From assembly GCF_000382065.1 (NCBI RefSeq), contig NZ_KB907502.1, positions 62,001 through 126,000 of the forward strand: a stretch of 64,000 bases of DNA, read 5' to 3'. The position numbers were made by a program, and so were the translations under genes. Position 1 is the first letter of the stretch. Every line of letters starts with the position of its first letter. Source of the DNA: Stenotrophomonas hibiscicola ATCC 19867 (lineage in GTDB: Bacteria; Pseudomonadota; Gammaproteobacteria; Xanthomonadales; Xanthomonadaceae). The notes under the pieces are model-generated. The model was not told the origin of the DNA, made no database searches, and saw only the letters and a program-made list of their open reading frames with translations. Below are positions 33,686 to 43,236 of the stretch, piece after piece.

Positions 33686-35458
33686 TCAATCGATGAACTG
33701 CAGGCGTGCCAGTTCAGCGTACAGTCCGTCTTCGGCCAGCAGCTGTGCATGCGTGCCCTCGGCGACGATGCGGCCCTGGTCCATCACCACGATGCGGTCG
33801 GCCTTGAGCACGGTGGCCAGGCGGTGGGCGATGACCAGCGTGGTGCGACCCGCCATCAACCGTTCCAATGCCTGCTGCACGCTGTGTTCGCTCTGTGCAT
33901 CCAGCGCGCTGGTGGCTTCATCCAGCAGCAGGATCGGCGCATCCTTCAGCAGCGCGCGGGCAATCGCCACACGCTGCTGCTGGCCACCGGAAAGGCGGGC
34001 ACCGCGCTCACCCAGCTCGCTGTCATAGCCCTGCGGCAACGCGCGCAGGAAAGCATCGGCCTCGGCGGCACGCGCGGCATCCTCGACTTCCGCGTCGCTG
34101 GCCTGCAGGCGGCCATAGCGGATGTTGTCGCGTGCACTGGCCGCGAACAGCGTCGGCTGCTGCGGCACCAGCGCCAGCTGCGCGCGCAGCTCGGCCGGGT
34201 CGACCTGGCGCACGTCGATGCCGTCCACGTCGATGCGGCCGCTGGCTGGGTCATGGAAGCGCAGCAGCATCGAAAGCACCGTGCTCTTGCCCGCCCCTGA
34301 CGGACCCACCAACGCTACGGTCTCGCCGGGGCGCACATGCAGGTTGAAGTGGTCCAGTGCGGCCTGGTCTGGTCGCTGCGGGTAGTGGAACACCACGTCG
34401 TCGAATCGTATCTCGCCACGCAGCGGTTGCGGCAGCGCGTGCGGCTGGGCCGGCGCGCGGATCTCGATGTCTTCCTGCAACAGCTCGCCGATGCGGCCCA
34501 TGCCGCCGGCGGCGCGCTGCAGCTCATTCCATACTTCGGCCAGCGCGCCCACCGAACCGCCGCCGATCAATGCATACAGCACGAACTGACCCAGCGTGCC
34601 GGCGCTGAGGCGGCCGTCGATGACGTCGTGCGCGCCCAGCCACAACACGCCGACGATGGCGCCGAACACGAGCAGGATGGCGCTGGCGGTGACCAGCGAC
34701 TGCGCGCCGATGCGGCGCCGAGCGGCGCCGATGGCGTCACCGAGCGCCTTGTCGAAGCGTCCGCGTTCATAGGGTTCGCGCGCATGTGCCTGTACCGTGC
34801 GCACCGCTCCCAGTGTCTCACTGGCCAGGCTGTTGGCGTCGGCGATGCGGTCCTGGCTGTTGCGTGCGACGGTGCGCAGCTTGCGTGCGCCGATGATGAT
34901 GGGCAGCACCGCCAGTGGGATGCCAAGCAGCGACCACGCCGCCAGCCGGGGACTGGTCACAAACAGCATCGCCAGGCTGCCGATGACCGTGACCGTGCTG
35001 CGCAGAGCCACCGACATGGTCGAGCCGACCACGCTGCGCAGCAGTTCGGTGTCTGCGGTCAGGCGCGAAACCAGCTCTCCGCTGCGGCTGCGGTCGTGGA
35101 AGCCGGCGCCCAGCTGGATCAGGTGGGCATACAGCTGGCTGCGCAGGTCGGCCACGACTTTCTCGCCAAGCAGCGACACGAAGTAGAAGCGCGCGGCCGT
35201 GCCCAACGCCATCACTACCGCCACCAGCATCAGCAGGGCGAACGCACGGTTGATCTGGCCGCCGCTGCTGAAACCATGATCGATCATCTGCTTCACCGCC
35301 GGAGGCAGGCTCAGCGTGGCGGCCGAAGACACCGCCAGGGCCAGCAGCCAGGCGGTGAACAGCCCGCTGTGGCGGCGCACGAATGGCCACAGCGTGCGCA
35401 GGCTGCCGAGGCGCCGCAGCGGCGGGGTCGAAGCGGGGGCGTCGTCCTTGTCAGTCAT
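33686..35458 (-). CDS. MsbA-like ABC exporter (permease-ATPase fusion)
   Basis: 590 aa half-transporter. The N-terminal six-helix domain (residues about 25-320) is followed by an ATPase with Walker A ALVGPSGAGKS, signature LSGGQQQR, Walker B ILLLDEATSALD and switch His in VIAHRLATV. It dimerises and exports a lipid or drug; the closest functional models are MsbA-type exporters, but this is not the canonical msbA context (no lpxK beside it). It starts inside the end of yigZ with an 8-nt overlap, so the two are coupled. Confidence 0.88.
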   Translation of the reverse strand: MTDKDDAPASTPPLRRLGSLRTLWPFVRRHSGLFTAWLLALAVSSAATLSLPPAVKQMIDHGFSSGGQINRAFALLMLVAVVMALGTAARFYFVSLLGEKVVADLRSQLYAHLIQLGAGFHDRSRSGELVSRLTADTELLRSVVGSTMSVALRSTVTVIGSLAMLFVTSPRLAAWSLLGIPLAVLPIIIGARKLRTVARNSQDRIADANSLASETLGAVRTVQAHAREPYERGRFDKALGDAIGAARRRIGAQSLVTASAILLVFGAIVGVLWLGAHDVIDGRLSAGTLGQFVLYALIGGGSVGALAEVWNELQRAAGGMGRIGELLQEDIEIRAPAQPHALPQPLRGEIRFDDVVFHYPQRPDQAALDHFNLHVRPGETVALVGPSGAGKSTVLSMLLRFHDPASGRIDVDGIDVRQVDPAELRAQLALVPQQPTLFAASARDNIRYGRLQASDAEVEDAARAAEADAFLRALPQGYDSELGERGARLSGGQQQRVAIARALLKDAPILLLDEATSALDAQSEHSVQQALERLMAGRTTLVIAHRLATVLKADRIVVMDQGRIVAEGTHAQLLAEDGLYAELARLQFID

Positions 35459-36044
35459 CCTGGTCGTCTTCTATGCGGATACGGTCACGGGTGGCGTCGC
35501 GCAGGCGGATTTTCAATGCGTCGACCTGATCGGCAGGCAGTTCGATCCGCAGGCACACACCGTTGGCATCGAACTGTTCATCGCGCTTTTCCGCGCTGAA
35601 GGCGGGCAGGGTGGCGTGCAGGGTGCCGAGGTCCTCAAAGCCAGCCAGCAGCTGCAACCGGGCCAGCGCCACCAGCGGCAGGCGCGGGGCGGTGCGCAGG
35701 CACTCGGCGGCGGCGCCACCGTAGGCGCGTACCAGGCCACCGGCGCCGAGTTTGATGCCGCCGAACCAGCGCGTCACCACCACCATCACCCGGTCGAAGC
35801 CCTGCCCGTCGATCGCCGCAAGGATCGGACGTCCAGCCGTGCCGGCCGGCTCGCCATCGTCGCTGGAACGATAGTCCTGGCCGTGCCGGTAGGCCCAGCA
35901 GTTGTGGGTGGCATCGGTCACCGCGACCTGCTGCAGGAACGCCATGGCCGCTGCGGCGCCTTCGATCGGCGCGGCATGGGCGATGAAACGGCTGTGTTTG
36001 ACTTCCAGCGTGTGGCTGACCGGCTGGGCGAGAGTATCGAGCAT
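35451..36044 (-). CDS. YigZ/IMPACT family protein
   Basis: 197 aa from 36044 (in-frame alternative ATG at 36053). The family pattern is plain: LEVKHSRFIAHAAPI, then THNCWAYRHG, SDDGEPAGTAGRPIL and VTRWFGGIKLGAGGLVRAYG. YigZ/IMPACT proteins have a ribosomal-S5-like fold and bind nucleic acid or ribosome-associated factors; the bacterial role is unclear. It is the upstream partner of the ABC exporter, with an 8-nt overlap. Confidence 0.9.
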   Translation of the reverse strand: MLDTLAQPVSHTLEVKHSRFIAHAAPIEGAAAAMAFLQQVAVTDATHNCWAYRHGQDYRSSDDGEPAGTAGRPILAAIDGQGFDRVMVVVTRWFGGIKLGAGGLVRAYGGAAAECLRTAPRLPLVALARLQLLAGFEDLGTLHATLPAFSAEKRDEQFDANGVCLRIELPADQVDALKIRLRDATRDRIRIEDDQDD

Positions 36045-36084
36045 TCCCGCCATTCTACGGGGTTGCCGGGTATTCCCGTCCGCT

Positions 36085-37089
36085 TCAGTCGTCCAGCAGT
36101 GGGCGCAGGTCGCGTGGCAGGCGCGCTTCCGGGTACTGCTGCATGTAACGCTCCAGGCTGGCACGGGCCAGATCGCGCTGGCCGTCGTCGCGTCGTGTAC
36201 GGATTTTCTGCAGCCACTGCCGGCGCGGCAGTCGTGCGTCGGCGTCCACTTCGGCCTGCACGGCATCCGCGCTCAGGCGCGCATCGCTGCCGCGGCGCAT
36301 GATGCCCGGTGCGGAACGGCTGGGAGCCTCACGCTTCATCGAGGTGATCTCCACCCGATCCAGCGCCTGCGCCCGCTCGACCTCGGCTGCATTGGCGGCC
36401 GGTGCGCTGGCCGCGCGTGCTTTCAGTGCCCCGGACGCTGCCGGCGCGAGGGCCGGTGCCGGTGTGGGTGCCGAGTAGGCGGCGGGTGCCGGTGGCGCAG
36501 GTGGCGCAGGTGGCGCCGCTGCCGGTGCGGGCGGGAGGGCCGCAAAGGAGACATCGGCGGCCGCATCCGCAGCCATCGATCGTGCTGCCTGGGCCGACGC
36601 TTCATCGGGTTCGGCCGGAACGGGCTTGGACGCCCGCGCGATGGCCGGTGCCGGGGCGGCGGCAACGGGGGCCGCCTCGGGTGCTGCGGGCGCAGTAGCG
36701 GGATCCGCTGCCACCACCGCGCTGTCGGCTGCGCGGTTGCCAGCGGCCTGATCGGCAGCCGCGCTGTCTTCTGCCGCAGCCGGTGCCGCAGCCACGGCCG
36801 CCTCACCGGCCGGAATCGGCGGCGGTTCCGGACGCAGCTGCCAGGCGATGCCGATGGCGAACACCATCGAGGCGGCGATGCCGAACACGGCCGGCCAACG
36901 CGGGCGTGTGCGCTGCGTGCGCGGCGCCTCCGGAGAGGCCACTGCATCGGCAGGCGGAGCATCCACGGCGGCACGGGCCGCGGCCAGAATGGCGGTGTCC
37001 AGTGCAGCCGGCGGTGCCTGTTCGGCGCGACGGCCGAGCAGCCGGGACAGCTCGCGTTCTTCCGGCGTCAGTGGTTCGTCTCGGTTCAT
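36085..37089 (-). CDS. Membrane-anchored anti-sigma-like protein
   Basis: 334 aa, starting MNRDEPLTPEERELSRLLGR. A short cytosolic part (1-63), one membrane segment (WPAVFGIAASMVFAIGIAW), then a long Ala/Pro low-complexity periplasmic linker (about 90-230) and a basic C-terminal part (QWLQKIRTRRDDGQRDLARA) that may contact cell wall or polymer. It overlaps the ECF sigma stop by 4 nt (ATGA), which suggests an anti-sigma role. No zinc-binding HxxxCxxC is present, so it is not a ZAS-type anti-sigma and the role stays an inference. Confidence 0.7.
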   Translation of the reverse strand: MNRDEPLTPEERELSRLLGRRAEQAPPAALDTAILAAARAAVDAPPADAVASPEAPRTQRTRPRWPAVFGIAASMVFAIGIAWQLRPEPPPIPAGEAAVAAAPAAAEDSAAADQAAGNRAADSAVVAADPATAPAAPEAAPVAAAPAPAIARASKPVPAEPDEASAQAARSMAADAAADVSFAALPPAPAAAPPAPPAPPAPAAYSAPTPAPALAPAASGALKARAASAPAANAAEVERAQALDRVEITSMKREAPSRSAPGIMRRGSDARLSADAVQAEVDADARLPRRQWLQKIRTRRDDGQRDLARASLERYMQQYPEARLPRDLRPLLDD

Positions 37090-37709
37090 GCGTTCAATCC
37101 CGCACGCAGCTTGTCCATCGCATAGCGCAGCCGCGATTTCACGGTTTCCCGGCCTACGCCGGTGATCTGGCCGATCTCCTCCAGGCTCAGTTCCTGATCC
37201 AGCCGCAGCTGCAGCACTTCGCGCTGCTCCGGCGGCAGTTGTTCCATCGCCAGCTGGATGCGGCGACGTTGCTCGAATTCGGATAGCTCGCCTTCCGGGG
37301 TCTGCCCATCCTCGATCGCGGCCAGGCGCAGATCGGCGTCGGCCGGCGCGGCGGGGCGATGACGGGCGGCACGCCAATGGTCATTCAGGCGGTTGTGGGC
37401 GATGCGGAACAGCCAGGTGCTGAACGCGGCCTCGGGCTGCCAGCCGGCGCGGGCGCTGATCACCCGCTGCCAGACGTCCTGGAAGATCTCCTCGGCCAGC
37501 GCGTTGTCGCGCAGTTGCCGCAGCAGGAAGCCGAACAGGCGCTTGCGGTGGCGCGCATACAGGCTTTCGAAGGCGCGCAGGTCGCCACCGGCCCAGGCCA
37601 GCATCAAGGCTTCATCGGTTGGCAGTGCGCTGGCTTCCACGGCGTACAGGGTAAGGCCTGCGGGCGATGGCGCATAGCCGGTGGCGGGGGCGGGCAGGGC
37701 GAGGGTCAT
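37086..37709 (-). CDS. ECF-type RNA polymerase sigma factor
   Basis: 207 aa from the ATG at 37709. Region 2 is seen as LRAFESLYARHRKRLFGFLL ... EEIFQDVWQRVI, and region 4 as MEQLPPEQREVLQLRLDQEL then SLEEIGQITGVGRETVKSRL. The longer ORF to 37778 adds residues without homology. It is the first gene of a two-gene unit with the membrane protein and is divergent from the GGDEF-EAL gene. The target regulon is unknown; no ECF-type -35 (AAC) autoregulatory site could be assigned with confidence. Confidence 0.88.
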   Translation of the reverse strand: MTLALPAPATGYAPSPAGLTLYAVEASALPTDEALMLAWAGGDLRAFESLYARHRKRLFGFLLRQLRDNALAEEIFQDVWQRVISARAGWQPEAAFSTWLFRIAHNRLNDHWRAARHRPAAPADADLRLAAIEDGQTPEGELSEFEQRRRIQLAMEQLPPEQREVLQLRLDQELSLEEIGQITGVGRETVKSRLRYAMDKLRAGLNA

Positions 37710-37851
37710 GGCTCGGATGGGGCTACGGACAGCACGAAAAACGTACGGGTGCACGATTCGGGGTTTACGGGCTTCCATTGCCCCCCGGGTGGCGCGCTAT
37801 GCTCGGCGGCTCAGGGGAGGCGACGCACAGACGGCGCCAAGAGATTGTCAT

Positions 37852-40695
37852 TTGTCCACGCATGCTGAACCGGCGGAAGAGTCACCACACGAGGCCGTGC
37901 TGAGCACGGCGCTGGTGCGCGCGTTGCATGCGCTTTTGCCGGAAACGGCCGTGGTTCGCGTTGGCTGGGACGACCCGCAGCTCGGTCGTGGCCAGGGCGG
38001 CTGGCCGTCGCCAGCAGTTGCCGGCCAGGTGGCCGCGGAGCCGGGAATCGGCGAGGGTCAGCATGGCTGGGAATACGACGGTGCGCGGTTGCTGTTGTCG
38101 GTAGCCGGGGCGGCGCCTTCGCCTGCATGGTGGGGGGTTGCCCGGCAGGCGATGGAACTGGCGCTGCAGCGCGGCCGCCAAGCCGGCCAGATCAAGGCAC
38201 TGGAAGAGGCCGAGCGGCTGCAGCAGGCCCTGTTCCAGATTGCCGATCTGGCCGGTGCCGATCTGGAAATGCCCGAGATGCTGCGCCACGTGCATGGCGT
38301 GCTCGGCACGCTGATGTATGCCGAGAACTGCTACATCGTGGAATACGACGATGTGCGCGACCAGATCCGGTTCCTGTACTTTGCCGATCAGGTCGATGAC
38401 TTCGTCGCCGATCCCACGCAGAGCCATGACGCCAGCGAGATGCCGCGCAGCCTGACCGTGGCGCTGCTGCGCCATGGCAAGCCGCTCAGTGGCCCTTCGC
38501 GCAAACTGCTGGCGCAGGTGATGGAACAGGAGCATGACCCGCAGCGCGGTCCCGAAAGCCTGGACTGGCTGGGCGTGCCGATGCTGCGCGACGGCCGCGT
38601 CTGCGGGGCCATCGTGGTTCAGAGCTATGAACAGGCCGCCCGCTACGGCGAGGCCGAGCGCGCACTGCTGGGCTTCGTCGCCCAGCACGTGCAGACCGCG
38701 ATGGATCGGCGCCAGGCGCAGGTCCGGTTGGAACAGCAGGTGGCGCGGCGCACCCAGGAACTGCAGCGGGCCAACCACAGCCTGCAGGACGAGGTAGCCG
38801 AGCGTCGTCGTGCCGAACAGCTGCAGACCGCCCTGTACAACATCGCCGAAATGGCGATGTCGGCCGACAGCCTGGCTCAGTTCTACGGGCAGGTGCACGG
38901 CGTGGTCGGGCGCCTGCTCGACGCGCGCAATTTCTACATCGCCCTGGTCAACCCGGCCGGCAACGGCCTGGATTTCGTGTATTCGGTGGACGAGCACAAT
39001 GCCAGCCGCGCGCCACGGCCCTTCAGCCGGGGCCTGACCGAATACGTGGTGCGCAACCGGCGCCCGCTGCTGGCCTCGCGCGCGCAGATCGATGCGCTGC
39101 TGGCCAGTGGCGAGGTGCGTGAATCCGGTGCACGTTCGCACTGCTGGCTGGGCGTGCCGCTGCTGCGCGACGACGAAGTGGTCGGCGCGATCGTGGTGCA
39201 GAGCTACAGCGAGAACAGCACGTTCAGCGTTCACGACCAGCGCCTGCTGACCTTCGTCGCCCAGAACATCGGTACCGGCCTGGCCCGTCAACGCGACCAG
39301 CAGCGGCTGCGTTCGGCGCATGCCGAACTGGAAAAGCGCGTGGAAGAACGTACCCGCGAGCTGGCCGAGGTCAACGAAAAGCTGCTCGGGCAGATCGGCG
39401 AGCGGCTGCGGGCCGAGCAGCGGCTCACCCATCAGGCCATGCACGATGCGCTGACCGGCCTGCCCAATCGCCTGCACCTGCTGGATCGACTGCAGGATGC
39501 GCTGGTGCTGGCCAGGCGTGAGGGTGGCCCGGTGTTCGCCGTACTGTTCCTCGATCTGGATCGCTTCAAGCTGGTCAACGACAGCATCGGGCATGCCGCC
39601 GGCGACCGCATGCTGGAGGAAGTGGCCAAGCGCATCGTATCGATGGCCGGCGCCGACGACGTGGTGGCACGGCTGGGCGGTGATGAATTCGCGGTGCTGC
39701 TGCAATGCCCGCAAGGTCTGGCCCAGGCACTGGATTTCGGCCAGCGGCTGCTGCTGGCGTTGCAGGAATCGATGTGGATCGCCGGGCGCGAACTGTTTCC
39801 GTCCGGCAGCCTGGGCATTGCCCTGTGGAATCCGCGCTACCGCACCGGAGAAGAGCTGCTGCGCGATGCGGATGCGGCCATGTACCGGGCCAAGGCGCAG
39901 GGCCATGACCGCTGTGCGATTTTCGACGAGGACATGCGCGAAGAAGCCATGCGCAGCCTGGACCTGGAAGCCGACCTGCGCCGTGCGATCAACAACCGCG
40001 ATTTCGTACCGTTCTACCAGCCGATCGTGCGCTTGTCCGACGGTGAAGTGGTCGGCCACGAGGCGCTGCTGCGCTGGCAGCATGAGCGCCGTGGCCTGCT
40101 GCTGCCCGGCGCGTTCCTGGAGCTGGGCGAGGAAAGCGGCCTGATCGAGCAGGTCGACTGGCTGATCTACGAACAGGTGATCATTGGCCTCGCCGAAGGC
40201 GGGCACAGCTATGTATCGGTCAACGTATCACCGCGGCATTTCCGCTCTGCAGAGTTCAGCGGCCGCCTGTTCGGCCTGCTGGACGCATACGGGGCCGATC
40301 CGCAGCGGCTGCGGCTGGAAATAACCGAGGTGGCGCTGCTGGATGATGCCCCGCACACCCTGCGCATCCTGCAGGGGCTGCGCGAGCGCGGCATCCAGGT
40401 GCAGCTGGACGATTTCGGTACGGGCTTCTCCGCGCTGTCCTACCTGCACCGTTTCCCGATCAGCACGTTGAAGATCGACCAGAGTTTCATCGCTGGCCTG
40501 CATGGGCCGGAAGTGCAGAGCACGCGCGCGCTGGTCGAGGGCGTGCTGTCGCTGGCGCGCACGCTGGGCATCGAAACCATCGGCGAAGGAATCGAGACCG
40601 AGGCGCAGCGGCAGACCCTGCGCGAACTGGGTTGCGACTACGGCCAGGGCTACCTGTTGGGGCGGCCCGCCCCGTGGTCGCACGCGGCGGCCTGA
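37852..40695 (+). CDS. GAF-GAF-GGDEF-EAL cyclic-di-GMP enzyme
   Basis: About 947 aa from a TTG with AAGAGA upstream; an in-frame GTG at 37897 is an alternative, and longer starts would run into the divergent sigma gene promoter. Domains in order: GAF (about 100-260), coiled coil with ERRRAEQ, a second GAF (about 310-470), coiled coil (VEERTRELAEVNEK), GGDEF and EAL. The cyclase motif RLGGDEF (near residue 609) and the phosphodiesterase motifs HEALLRW (near 737), DDFGTGFSAL and EGIET are intact, so both activities are possible. The product-inhibition RxxD site is not visible. The GAF pair probably senses a small ligand. Confidence 0.9.
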   Translation: MSTHAEPAEESPHEAVLSTALVRALHALLPETAVVRVGWDDPQLGRGQGGWPSPAVAGQVAAEPGIGEGQHGWEYDGARLLLSVAGAAPSPAWWGVARQAMELALQRGRQAGQIKALEEAERLQQALFQIADLAGADLEMPEMLRHVHGVLGTLMYAENCYIVEYDDVRDQIRFLYFADQVDDFVADPTQSHDASEMPRSLTVALLRHGKPLSGPSRKLLAQVMEQEHDPQRGPESLDWLGVPMLRDGRVCGAIVVQSYEQAARYGEAERALLGFVAQHVQTAMDRRQAQVRLEQQVARRTQELQRANHSLQDEVAERRRAEQLQTALYNIAEMAMSADSLAQFYGQVHGVVGRLLDARNFYIALVNPAGNGLDFVYSVDEHNASRAPRPFSRGLTEYVVRNRRPLLASRAQIDALLASGEVRESGARSHCWLGVPLLRDDEVVGAIVVQSYSENSTFSVHDQRLLTFVAQNIGTGLARQRDQQRLRSAHAELEKRVEERTRELAEVNEKLLGQIGERLRAEQRLTHQAMHDALTGLPNRLHLLDRLQDALVLARREGGPVFAVLFLDLDRFKLVNDSIGHAAGDRMLEEVAKRIVSMAGADDVVARLGGDEFAVLLQCPQGLAQALDFGQRLLLALQESMWIAGRELFPSGSLGIALWNPRYRTGEELLRDADAAMYRAKAQGHDRCAIFDEDMREEAMRSLDLEADLRRAINNRDFVPFYQPIVRLSDGEVVGHEALLRWQHERRGLLLPGAFLELGEESGLIEQVDWLIYEQVIIGLAEGGHSYVSVNVSPRHFRSAEFSGRLFGLLDAYGADPQRLRLEITEVALLDDAPHTLRILQGLRERGIQVQLDDFGTGFSALSYLHRFPISTLKIDQSFIAGLHGPEVQSTRALVEGVLSLARTLGIETIGEGIETEAQRQTLRELGCDYGQGYLLGRPAPWSHAAA

Positions 40696-40715
40696 GCCCA
40701 CCGCGTGCGGCTGCA

Positions 40716-41309
40716 TCAACGCAGGGCAGCGCGACGCTTCTCGTCGATCCACTTCGAGGCCTGGGCCGGCTGGTAGTTCTGCATCCACTCCAGCATCGCT
40801 TCGATGTCCGAGCCGTACCACAGGTCCTGGCGCTGGTCCGGGTGCAGGAAGCGCTCTTCCACCATGCGATCGATCATGCCGATCAGCGGGGCGTAGAAAC
40901 CTTCCACATCGAGGAAGGCGCACGGCTTGTTGCCGATGCCCAGCTGGCGCCAGGTCAGCATTTCAAAGATCTCTTCCATGGTGCCGAAGCCGCCGGGCAG
41001 GGCGACGAAGCCGTCAGCAAGATCGAACATGCGCGACTTGCGCTCATGCATCGAACCGACGATCTCCAGTTCGGTCAGGCCGCGGTGGGCCACTTCCCAG
41101 TCGGCCAGCTGGCGCGGGATCACGCCGGTCACCTCGCCGCCAGCGGCGAGCACGGCATTGGCCACGGTTCCCATCAGGCCGACGTTGCCGCCGCCATACA
41201 CCAGGCGCAGGCCGTCGCGGGCAATGCGGTCGCCCAGGGCAATGGCGCGTTCGGTGTAGGCCGGCTTGCTGCCAGCGTTGGAACCACAGTACACACAGAT
41301 CGATTTCAT
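40716..41309 (-). CDS. LOG-family (TIGR00730) Rossmann protein
   Basis: 197 aa starting MKSICVYCGSNAGSKPAYTE. It has the family nucleotide motif LVYGGGNVGLMG and the active-site PGGFGTMEE, with MHERKSRMFDLADGFV in between. Such proteins cleave nucleoside 5'-monophosphates; plant relatives release cytokinins. AGGAAG precedes the ATG. It is convergent with the GGDEF-EAL gene, and SMAG palindromes lie upstream. Confidence 0.9.
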   Translation of the reverse strand: MKSICVYCGSNAGSKPAYTERAIALGDRIARDGLRLVYGGGNVGLMGTVANAVLAAGGEVTGVIPRQLADWEVAHRGLTELEIVGSMHERKSRMFDLADGFVALPGGFGTMEEIFEMLTWRQLGIGNKPCAFLDVEGFYAPLIGMIDRMVEERFLHPDQRQDLWYGSDIEAMLEWMQNYQPAQASKWIDEKRRAALR

Positions 41310-41402
41310 GGATCTTCCTGTCTCTTGGCCGGAAACGAAAACGCCCCGTCGCCAACCGCAGGGCGGTCGGGGACGGGGTGTCCTTGGATTATGAGCCCTT
41401 CT

Positions 41403-41477
41403 GTAGAGCCGAGCCATGCTCGGCTGCTCTTCGTTCAGATCGCGGCAAAGGCCGAGTCGAGCATGGCTCGACTCTAC
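41403..41477. repeat. Inverted SMAG pair
   Basis: A forward element starting GTAGAGCCGAGCCATGCTCG (41403-41427) and a reverse one ending GGCTCGACTCTAC (41454-41477), each a hairpin; together a larger dyad just downstream of the aminotransferase stop and upstream of the LOG gene. Confidence 0.85.
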
Positions 41478-41492
41478 AAACGCCAAGCAGGC

Positions 41493-42989
41493 TTACGCGG
41501 CAGCGGCCTGTTCGCGGCGCGGGCCTTCACGCAGGGCACGGCCGACCATCCCCACCAGCAGGTCCAGCTCCTCGCTGTCCATGCCGAAGTGCGGGGTGAA
41601 GCGCAGCGAGTTCTCGCCACCGTGGATCACGTTGATGCCGTGCTGGCGCAGCCATTCTTCGGTGGAATTGGCGCCGTAGCACTTGAACTGCGGCGCCAGC
41701 TCGCAGGAGAACAGCAGGCCGGTACCCTGCACCTTGGTGATCAGGCCGCCCAGCTCGTTCTTCAGCTGCTCCAGCTTGCGTACGGCTTCGGCGCCACGTT
41801 CGGCAATGTTGGCGCGCACCTGTGGGGTCAGCTGGGCCAGGGTGGCGCAGGCCACGTCCAGCGCACGCGGGTTGCTGGTCATGGTGTTGCCGTAGATGCC
41901 CTTGCGGTACAGCTGCGCGGCATGCTCGGTCACCGCCAGCACCGACAGCGGGTACTGCGCGGCGTTCAGCGCCTTCGAATAGGTTTCCATGTCCGGCGGG
42001 TCCAAGCCTTCGAAGCCCGGGTAATCGACCACCGAGAGCACGCCATGCGCGCGCAGGCCGGCCTGGATCGAGTCGAGCAGCAGCAGGCTGCCATGCGCAC
42101 GGGTCAGTTCGCGGGCCACGGCGTAGAACGACGGCGGCACCGAGCGGCCCGGGTCGCCTTCGCCCATCACCGGCTCCAGGAACACCGCCTCGATGAACCA
42201 CTGGTTGCGTGCGGCGTCCTCGAACACCTTGCGCAGGCCGGCCTCATCGTACGGCGCCACGGTGATCACCGAATCCTCGCCACGGTAGCTGGCCAAGTGC
42301 TGCATGTAGCTCTTGCGGCTGGAATCGGAATACAGGGCAGGGCGGTCGGTACGGCCATGGAAGCTGCCCTTGACCACCACGCGCTTGATCGCAGCGCCAG
42401 CGTGGCGCGCACCCGGGTCGGTCTGCAGCTTGGCGTTGACGTCGGCGATGCGCGCGGCCAGGCCGACCGCTTCGGAGCCGGAATTCAGGCACATGAAACG
42501 GGCGAATGGGCAGCCGCCACGGCGATGGCCGATCTCGGCGCGCAGGGCGGTGATGAAGCGCTGCTGCGACAGGCTGGGGGTCATGATGTTGGCCATCACC
42601 TGCGGGCGGGCCATTGCCTCCAACACGGCGTCCGGGGTGTGCCCGAAGCCGAGCATGCCGTAGCCGCCAGCGTCGTACAGCACGGCGCCCTTCAGGGTGA
42701 CCACCCACGGGCCGCGCGCAGCCAGTGCCACGTACGGGGTCACCGCGTCATCGGCGTAGAAGTTGACGAAACCATCCTGCATCGCGTCGATCTGCGCCTG
42801 TTCGTCCTGCGCCAGCAGCGGCCCCAGGTCGGCCTGCACGCGCGCGAATTCCTCGGCGGCGGCGTCCACCGCGGCGATCAGCTGCGGGTGGTTGGCGGAC
42901 AGGGCGGTCAGCGTGGCGTCGTCCAGGCCGGAGGTGAGGCGGGTGCCGGGCTGGGCGCGCAGGGGGGCGAGGCGTTCGATGAAGCTCAT
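41493..42989 (-). CDS. Class III PLP-dependent aminotransferase
   Basis: 498 aa starting MSFIERLAPLRAQPGTRLTS; AGGAG precedes the ATG. The PLP fold is seen in FMCLNSGSEAVGLAARIADV, VVKGSFHGRTDRPALYS, LLLLDSIQAGLRAHG and a Lys in METYSKALNAAQYP that is the likely Schiff-base residue. The long N-terminal extension and the unusual DSIQAG in place of DEVQ/DEIQ are not typical of ornithine or GABA aminotransferases; the substrate is open. Confidence 0.85.
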   Translation of the reverse strand: MSFIERLAPLRAQPGTRLTSGLDDATLTALSANHPQLIAAVDAAAEEFARVQADLGPLLAQDEQAQIDAMQDGFVNFYADDAVTPYVALAARGPWVVTLKGAVLYDAGGYGMLGFGHTPDAVLEAMARPQVMANIMTPSLSQQRFITALRAEIGHRRGGCPFARFMCLNSGSEAVGLAARIADVNAKLQTDPGARHAGAAIKRVVVKGSFHGRTDRPALYSDSSRKSYMQHLASYRGEDSVITVAPYDEAGLRKVFEDAARNQWFIEAVFLEPVMGEGDPGRSVPPSFYAVARELTRAHGSLLLLDSIQAGLRAHGVLSVVDYPGFEGLDPPDMETYSKALNAAQYPLSVLAVTEHAAQLYRKGIYGNTMTSNPRALDVACATLAQLTPQVRANIAERGAEAVRKLEQLKNELGGLITKVQGTGLLFSCELAPQFKCYGANSTEEWLRQHGINVIHGGENSLRFTPHFGMDSEELDLLVGMVGRALREGPRREQAAAA

Positions 42990-43236
42990 TGCAGATCTCC
43001 TGAAACGATGGGTCGCACGGGCCTTCAAATGCAAAACGCGCGTCATCACGCGCGCTTGGGGGCAGGCTCGTGCAGCGGACTTCCAACTCGATGCTAGCAC
43101 TTGTTTTTTTGCGCGATAACCCCGCAGAAACCTGCTGCATAGCAGCATTTTGCGCGACGTTCGCCGCGAAGCGCGCCGGCTCGCAGACGCTGGACGTACA
43201 ATGCGCGCCATTGTCGACCTGTTGCCGCCCACTGCC

